Shown: in pieces, positions 59,964-64,000 of the stretch
How positions within the stretch are numbered: the first letter of the stretch is position 1
Layout: each line of letters opens with the position of its first letter
Origin: Flavilitoribacter nigricans DSM 23189 = NBRC 102662
GTDB lineage: Bacteria > Bacteroidota > Bacteroidia > Chitinophagales > Saprospiraceae
NCBI RefSeq assembly: GCF_002646595.1
Contig: NZ_PDUD01000017.1
Location: 186,001-250,000, forward strand
Direction of reading: 5' to 3'
Length of the DNA: 64,000 nt
Translations under genes and position numbers: made by a program
The notes under the pieces: generated by a model
Database searches by the model: none
What the model saw: the letters and a program-made list of their open reading frames with translations, nothing else
Told to the model about the DNA's origin: nothing

Positions 59964-61610
59964 CTAATTCATCGTAGAAGCGTCGTCTTTGACTTTATCG
60001 CTTCCATTTCCGTTGATCACCGTATCCTCGAAAAGTTTGACCGGGCTCTCCGGCATACCTTTCTGGCGACGGCTGACAATAGTCAGATCTATATTTTTCA
60101 GCTTGGCTGCTTCTTTAAAATCAAGGATGATCTCCCGCACATCCTCATCGATGTTGATCGTTTTGGACGCATCAATAATTACCGTGGAGTTAGACGGCAG
60201 GTGATTCAGCGTTTGCAGGATATCCGCTTTGTTCAGGAAGGTTACGTCTTCCGCCAGTTCGATACGAATAGGCTCTCCTTCCACGTGTTTTTCCGCATCG
60301 AAGAAGTAAGGCTTCTTGTAGTTGTTCCGCAGAATGTAGAAAATAGCTACCGCCATACCCATTCCGATACCCATCAGCAGGTCCGTCAGTACGATACCGA
60401 TGATCGTTACCATGAAGGGCACGAACTGGGACCATCCCAGTTTATACATTTGCTTGAACAGCGCCGGCTTAGCCAGTTTGTAACCTACCAGAAAAAGAAT
60501 AGCGGCCAAACTCGCCAGCGGGATCAGGTTCAGCACAAAGGGGATCGCCATTACGGACAACAGCAACAGGAAACCGTGCAATATAGCCGAAGCCTTGGTT
60601 CTACCACCGGATTGAATATTCGTGGAACTCCGTACGATTACCTGAGTAACCGGCAGGCCTCCGATCAACCCGGAGAGCAGGTTACCAACTCCCTGGGCTT
60701 TCAGTTCGCGATTAGCCGGGGCGACCCTTTTGTAGGGATCCAGCTTGTCGGTCGCTTCCAGACAAAGCAGGGTTTCCAGACTGGCTACAATGGCAATGGT
60801 GACACCGGTTACCCAGACGGCACCGTTACCGATCTGAGAGAAATCCGGGAAGGTGAACTGACCGAGAAAACCGGAAAAGCTTCCGGCAACCGGAATAGTC
60901 ACCAGGTGTTCGGCCGACAGGCTCAGCGTATCACTACTGCTGAAAACCATATTGAGTACGATACCGGCAATTACCGCTACCAGTGGCCCCTGAATGAGTT
61001 GGAAAACTTTTTGTCTTTTCATGAAGGACTGTTCCCAGAGGATCAGTATCGCCAGACAGACCGCAGTAATGATCAGTGCACCCGGCGTGATGGCCTCCAG
61101 CATATAGTACAGTTCCGAAAGTGTATTGTGGCCGTCCGGCTGGGAAAAAGTCACGCTACCTTCGTAATCTTTATCATACCCAAAAGCATGTGGGATCTGT
61201 TTCAAAACAATAATTATACCAATACCGGATAACATCCCTTTAATCACCGAGGAGGGAAAGTAATATCCGATGATACCCGCTTTGGCATACCCCAGGGCGA
61301 CCTGCAGTACACCGGCAATTACCACGGCCATCAGGAATACCTGAAATGAACCGAGATCCTGAATGGCGGTCAGAACGATAACGGCCAGACCGGCCGCCGG
61401 ACCACTTACCCCAAGTTGAGATCCACTAAGTGCGCCAACGACAATACCGCCGACAATACCGGCAATAATACCGGAGAAAAGCGGAGCTCCCGAAGCCAGG
61501 GCAATTCCGAGACAGAGCGGAACTGCTACCAGGAACACGACGATACTCGCGGGAAAATCGTGTTTTAGGTTTTGTAAGATGCCAGTAGGTAATTGGTCTT
61601 GTTGTTTCAT
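59964..61610 (-). CDS. SulP-family anion transporter with STAS domain
   Basis: I use the ATG at 61610 (MKQQDQLPTGIL), six codons after a TTG. The ~548-residue protein has the SulP motifs DFPASIVVFLVAVPLCLGIALASGAPLFSGIIAGIVGG and GVSGPAAGLAVIVLTAI, about twelve helices, and a C-terminal STAS domain (~430-530; IRIELAEDVTFLNKADILQTLNHLPSNSTVIIDAS). The family moves sulfate, bicarbonate or other anions with Na+ or H+. Given the Na+ pump nearby, a Na+-bicarbonate type is plausible, but the substrate is not readable. Its promoter seems to lie about 340 bases upstream. Confidence 0.92.
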   Translation of the reverse strand: MKQQDQLPTGILQNLKHDFPASIVVFLVAVPLCLGIALASGAPLFSGIIAGIVGGIVVGALSGSQLGVSGPAAGLAVIVLTAIQDLGSFQVFLMAVVIAGVLQVALGYAKAGIIGYYFPSSVIKGMLSGIGIIIVLKQIPHAFGYDKDYEGSVTFSQPDGHNTLSELYYMLEAITPGALIITAVCLAILILWEQSFMKRQKVFQLIQGPLVAVIAGIVLNMVFSSSDTLSLSAEHLVTIPVAGSFSGFLGQFTFPDFSQIGNGAVWVTGVTIAIVASLETLLCLEATDKLDPYKRVAPANRELKAQGVGNLLSGLIGGLPVTQVIVRSSTNIQSGGRTKASAILHGFLLLLSVMAIPFVLNLIPLASLAAILFLVGYKLAKPALFKQMYKLGWSQFVPFMVTIIGIVLTDLLMGIGMGMAVAIFYILRNNYKKPYFFDAEKHVEGEPIRIELAEDVTFLNKADILQTLNHLPSNSTVIIDASKTINIDEDVREIILDFKEAAKLKNIDLTIVSRRQKGMPESPVKLFEDTVINGNGSDKVKDDASTMN

Positions 61611-61775
61611 TCTAGAAGATTTAGCCAAATATGATGTTTAAATAGCTGTGTGTTTTTAACCTCTCAGTGTTGTTCAGTCACCTTTTCCGGATGGTTAATT
61701 CCCGATGACTAAACTTCAACAGCTTTCCAAGAGCATTGGATTCTTTTGGTTTCGGACTGCGATAGTGAAATGGAA

Positions 61776-61846
61776 AAGGTAGAGAGCTTGTGGTCGTATG
61801 AAAAGGCCTGATCGCCCGGAATTCAAACTTATAATCTCTCTACCTT
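61776..61846. repeat. Inverted repeat AAGGTAGAGAG in the SulP leader
   Basis: AAGGTAGAGAG (61776-61786) and CTCTCTACCTT (61836-61846) are exact complements, separated by 49 bases. In the leftward transcript this is a strong stem inside the predicted leader of the SulP gene. The unit resembles the GGTAGAGGG foldback at 41643, so it may belong to the same class rather than be a riboswitch. Confidence 0.6.
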
Positions 61847-61952
61847 CGGTGGCTGTTCCACCTGTGCTTTCATTGAACTGTTATCGGTGATGTGGCCCCT
61901 GGAACCGATTTCGGCTTTGCCGGCTGGACAGACCGATGGTCAAACGAATGCA

Positions 61953-61983
61953 CAAATTTATAGTAATACTATTATAAATGCAA
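61953..61983 (-). promoter_or_regulatory. Consensus Bacteroidota promoter for the SulP gene
   Basis: On the minus strand TTG (61983-61981) is followed after 20 bases by TAAATTTG (61960-61953). This matches -33 TTG and -7 TAnnTTTG with ideal spacing. Transcription would start near 61946 and run 335 bases before the SulP ATG. In the rest of the 505 bp gap I see no gene and no clear rightward promoter for msrB. Confidence 0.65.
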
Positions 61984-62115
61984 GTTTATTAAGTATTGTT
62001 CATCATAAACCTAACTTTTTTTATTAGTAATACCTCTTTTTTTAATTCCCATACTGTTAATACACTAATTCCCAATTGTTTGTACCTTACAGGCCGCAAT
62101 AAAAAAAATGTGAAT

Positions 62116-62613
62116 ATGAAGTTGAAAAAGCTTTTTTTCCTGCTGATCGCAGCCATTTGCCTACAAAATTTCAGCGCCTGCGCTCAGACTAAGGCGGAAA
62201 AACCGCTCACTGACCTGCCGCCGGTCATTCAGAATGCCGACGAGTACAATGAACTGGAAGGGACCGAAGCTAACGTCATTTTGAAAAAAGGGACCGAACG
62301 CCCTTTCACCGGGGCCTACCACGATTTTAAAGGAAAAGGCGTGTTCATCTGTAAGCAGTGTAACCTGCCGCTCTTCCGTTCGAAAGACAAATTCAACTCG
62401 GGTACCGGCTGGCCCAGTTTTGACGATGTGATCGAAGGCAACGTCGAAGAACTTCCGGATGCGGACGGGCAGCGTACCGAGATCGTTTGCTCCAATTGTA
62501 AAGGGCATCTCGGCCACGTATTCCGGGGCGAAGGCTTTACCGATAAACAAACGCGGCATTGTGCCAATTCCGCCAGCCTGGATTTTGTACAGCAGGTATC
62601 GGTGAAAGAATGA
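62116..62613 (+). CDS. msrB: Peptide-methionine (R)-S-oxide reductase, lipoprotein form
   Basis: The start is at the ATG 62116, which opens a lipoprotein signal (LLIAAICLQNFSAC, Cys22); the longer upstream frame has no support. The 165-residue enzyme reduces methionine R-sulfoxide in envelope proteins. The zinc pairs are CKQC (Cys79, Cys82) and CSNC (Cys125, Cys128). NSGTGWPSFD and GHLGHVFRGEG are conserved, and the catalytic Cys149 is in RHCANSASLDF. Its stop codon overlaps the start of the SDR gene (ATGA), so the two are translationally coupled. Confidence 0.94.
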   Translation: MKLKKLFFLLIAAICLQNFSACAQTKAEKPLTDLPPVIQNADEYNELEGTEANVILKKGTERPFTGAYHDFKGKGVFICKQCNLPLFRSKDKFNSGTGWPSFDDVIEGNVEELPDADGQRTEIVCSNCKGHLGHVFRGEGFTDKQTRHCANSASLDFVQQVSVKE

Positions 62614-63413
62614 GTACCTATTTTCAGGACAAGGTCATTTGGATCACCGGCGCTTCTTCCGGTATCGGCGAGGCCCTGACCTACGAACTGGCCCGGGAGT
62701 CCCCCTATTTGGTGCTTTCCTCGCGGAGGGCAGCGGAACTGGAACGGGTGGCCCGGCAATCCGGTCTGTCGCCGGACCGGCTCTTCATCCTCCCTCTGGA
62801 TCTGACGGACTACGAGGAAATGCCGGGACTGGTGGGGCGGGTACTCGATCGTTTCGGTCGGATCGATATCCTGATCAATAACGGCGGGATCTCCCAGCGC
62901 AGTTCGGTTATGGATACGGATGTAGCGGTAGCCCGCCGGATAATGGACGTCAACTTTACCGGCACTGCGGCCCTCACTAAAGCTGTTGTCCCTTATATGA
63001 TCGAGGCCCGATCCGGACAGATCATCAGTGTGGCCAGCGTAGCGGGCGTGGTGGCTACTCCCAAAAGAAGTAGTTATGCGGCCGCGAAAGGCGCCCTGAT
63101 CCGTTTTATGGAGGCGCTGCGCGCGGAATTGCACGAATATGGCATCCATGTTGGAGTGATCCTGCCGGGATACGTGCGTACGCAGATCTCCGTCAATGCC
63201 CTGCTGGGCGACGGCAGTCCCCAGGGATCCATGGATTCGCGAACAGAACAGGGTATCAGTCCGGAAGCCTGTGCCGAAAAAATGGTGCACGCCATTCGCA
63301 AACAAGAGGATCAGACCTACATTGCCGGCACTCTGGAAATGTTGGGAGTTTATCTCCAGCGCTTTTTCCCGGCCTTGCTGCGGATCATGGTGCGAAAGGT
63401 TAAAGCCAGTTGA
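62610..63413 (+). CDS. Short-chain dehydrogenase/reductase
   Basis: The start is the ATG at 62610, which overlaps the msrB stop by 4 bases; a longer frame inside msrB is unlikely. The 267-residue classical SDR has the cofactor motif TGASSGIG (13-20), the NNGG motif near 90, and the catalytic Ser143, Tyr156 and Lys160 (YAAAK). The RR pair after the second strand (SSRR) suggests NADP(H). It resembles the DHRS7-like group in its C-terminal GYVRTQISVNALLGDG. The substrate is unknown. Confidence 0.93.
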   Translation: MSTYFQDKVIWITGASSGIGEALTYELARESPYLVLSSRRAAELERVARQSGLSPDRLFILPLDLTDYEEMPGLVGRVLDRFGRIDILINNGGISQRSSVMDTDVAVARRIMDVNFTGTAALTKAVVPYMIEARSGQIISVASVAGVVATPKRSSYAAAKGALIRFMEALRAELHEYGIHVGVILPGYVRTQISVNALLGDGSPQGSMDSRTEQGISPEACAEKMVHAIRKQEDQTYIAGTLEMLGVYLQRFFPALLRIMVRKVKAS

Positions 63414-63580
63414 GGAGATTTGGTGACACGGTGACACGGAGATGGGGAGACAAGGAGATTGGGTGATGGGGAGATTGGGTGACTGGGAGACGAGGGGCTC
63501 TGAGGCAATGCTGTGCTCCCCCTCTCCTAGTCACCCCCTCTCCAAGTCACCTTGTCTCCTTGTCTCCAATGCTCCCTGGT
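63413..63580. repeat. Long simple-unit foldback with GGAGATTGGGTGA arms
   Basis: The left arm has repeated variants of GGTGACACGGTGACACGGAG, GGGGAGACAAGGAGATTGGG and TGATGGGGAGATTGGGTGAC. The right arm mirrors them (CCTAGTCACCCCCTCTCC, AAGTCACCTTGTCTCCTTGT). The loop is about CTCTGAGGCAATGCTGTGCT. It starts right after the SDR stop and is the longest foldback in the window, so it could end the msrB-SDR transcript. Confidence 0.75.
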
Positions 63581-63642
63581 CTTTCTCACAAACAGCATGA
63601 TCGCTGAAGTCAATAATTAAATTATCAAAACAACCTAAACCT

Positions 63643-64000
63643 ATGAGGCTTTCCCTAACTCTTTTATTTTTCCTTGGTCTGCTGGTTATCCCCGAAGCCG
63701 ACGCTCAGAGCGATCCTCCGTTGCGTGTAGCGGTGGTGGGACTCACGCACTCCCACGTTCACTGGATACTTGGCCGGCCGGACCGGGGCGATATTCAGAT
63801 CGTCGGAATTGTCGAACCCAACCGGGATCTCGCTGAGCGCTTTGCCAAACAGCACGGTTACAGCATGGATATGGTTTACAACACGATGGAAGAAATGTTT
63901 ACTGCCGTCAAACCGGAAGCCGTTACCGCATTCGGCAGTATTTATGAGCATCTGGAGGTGGTGGAAGCCTGTGCTCCGCGGGGGATACACGTGATGGTGG
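63643..64000 (+). CDS. Exported Gfo/Idh/MocA-type oxidoreductase (3' end outside window)
   Basis: An open frame runs from the ATG at 63643 off the right edge, giving 119 residues. It has a signal peptide (LTLLFFLGLLVIPEADAQ) and the start of an NAD(P)-binding Rossmann fold: LRVAVVGLTHSHVHW, then IQIVGIVEPNRDLAERFAKQHG and VKPEAVTAFGSIYEHLEVVEACA. The rest of the enzyme lies to the right. Exported members of this family are frequent in Bacteroidota and act on sugars or related compounds; the substrate is unknown. The foldback at 63413 separates it from the SDR gene. Confidence 0.88.
   Translation, partial: MRLSLTLLFFLGLLVIPEADAQSDPPLRVAVVGLTHSHVHWILGRPDRGDIQIVGIVEPNRDLAERFAKQHGYSMDMVYNTMEEMFTAVKPEAVTAFGSIYEHLEVVEACAPRGIHVMV

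Noticed and set aside
61776-61846. Riboswitch in the SulP leader
   Set aside because: I compared it by eye with SAM, TPP and cobalamin consensus elements and saw no match. The stem resembles the simple-unit foldbacks, so it is listed as a repeat.

Overview
The window looks like a chromosomal stretch of a Bacteroidota bacterium, most likely of the Saprospiria/Lewinella type. This is an inference from gene content: SusC/SusD proteins, a Y_Y_Y-domain regulator, a six-gene Na+-NQR, TldD/PmbA paralogs, GH144 enzymes, and starts without Shine-Dalgarno sequences. The few convincing promoters have the Bacteroidota form TTG-N20-TAnnTTTG. Base composition is moderately GC-rich with AT-rich intergenic regions. 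I see no rRNA, tRNA, CRISPR array, phage or transposase gene.

Region 1 (1-16123) is a polysaccharide utilisation locus. The tail of a membrane-anchored regulator faces a leftward group: SusC, SusD, a two-LamG surface lipoprotein and two GH144 lipoproteins. A rightward pair follows, a formylglycine sulfatase and a GH3 beta-glucosidase. GH144 plus GH3 points to beta-1,2-glucan. The sulfatase is the unexpected member. Region 2 (16124-26102) holds a duplicated 200-250 bp repeat, a Na+/phosphate cotransporter with a secreted unknown, methionine aminopeptidase, an MgtC-like protein, an SLC45-like sugar transporter, a GH13 lipoprotein and a LolA-like protein. Copies of a MITE-like element lie between them. 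Region 3 (26190-32929) is a complete leftward nqrABCDEF operon whose NqrA has a 95-residue membrane-targeting extension.

Region 4 (33473-42760) has a hotdog thioesterase, a two-gene planctomycete-type cytochrome/DUF1501 module, a luciferase-like oxidoreductase, a GH13 enzyme of the trehalose-synthase type, a VOC protein and an orphan alpha/alpha-toroid protein. Region 5 (42755-55550) is a leftward series: two tandem TldD paralogs with twin-arginine signals, PmbA, DUF4159, MoxR ATPase, DUF58, BatA-like, DUF4175 and a final membrane protein. Several of these overlap by 1-4 bases. The layout suggests an envelope-associated chaperone/VWA machine next to an exported peptidase system. Region 6 (56073-64000) has a DEAD-box helicase, a GMC dehydrogenase with its Tat-exported small subunit, a SulP transporter with an apparent long leader, a lipoprotein MsrB translationally coupled to an SDR, and the start of an exported Gfo/Idh/MocA protein.

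The most unusual non-coding signal is the set of intergenic foldbacks. At six sites (41643, 49942, 50664, 58013, 61776, 63413) a short degenerate purine-rich unit is repeated on one arm and inverted on the other, with unrelated units at most sites. There are also three REP-like hairpins between the tldD paralogs, a 238 bp element with about 25 bp terminal inverted repeats, and several perfect palindromes between genes.
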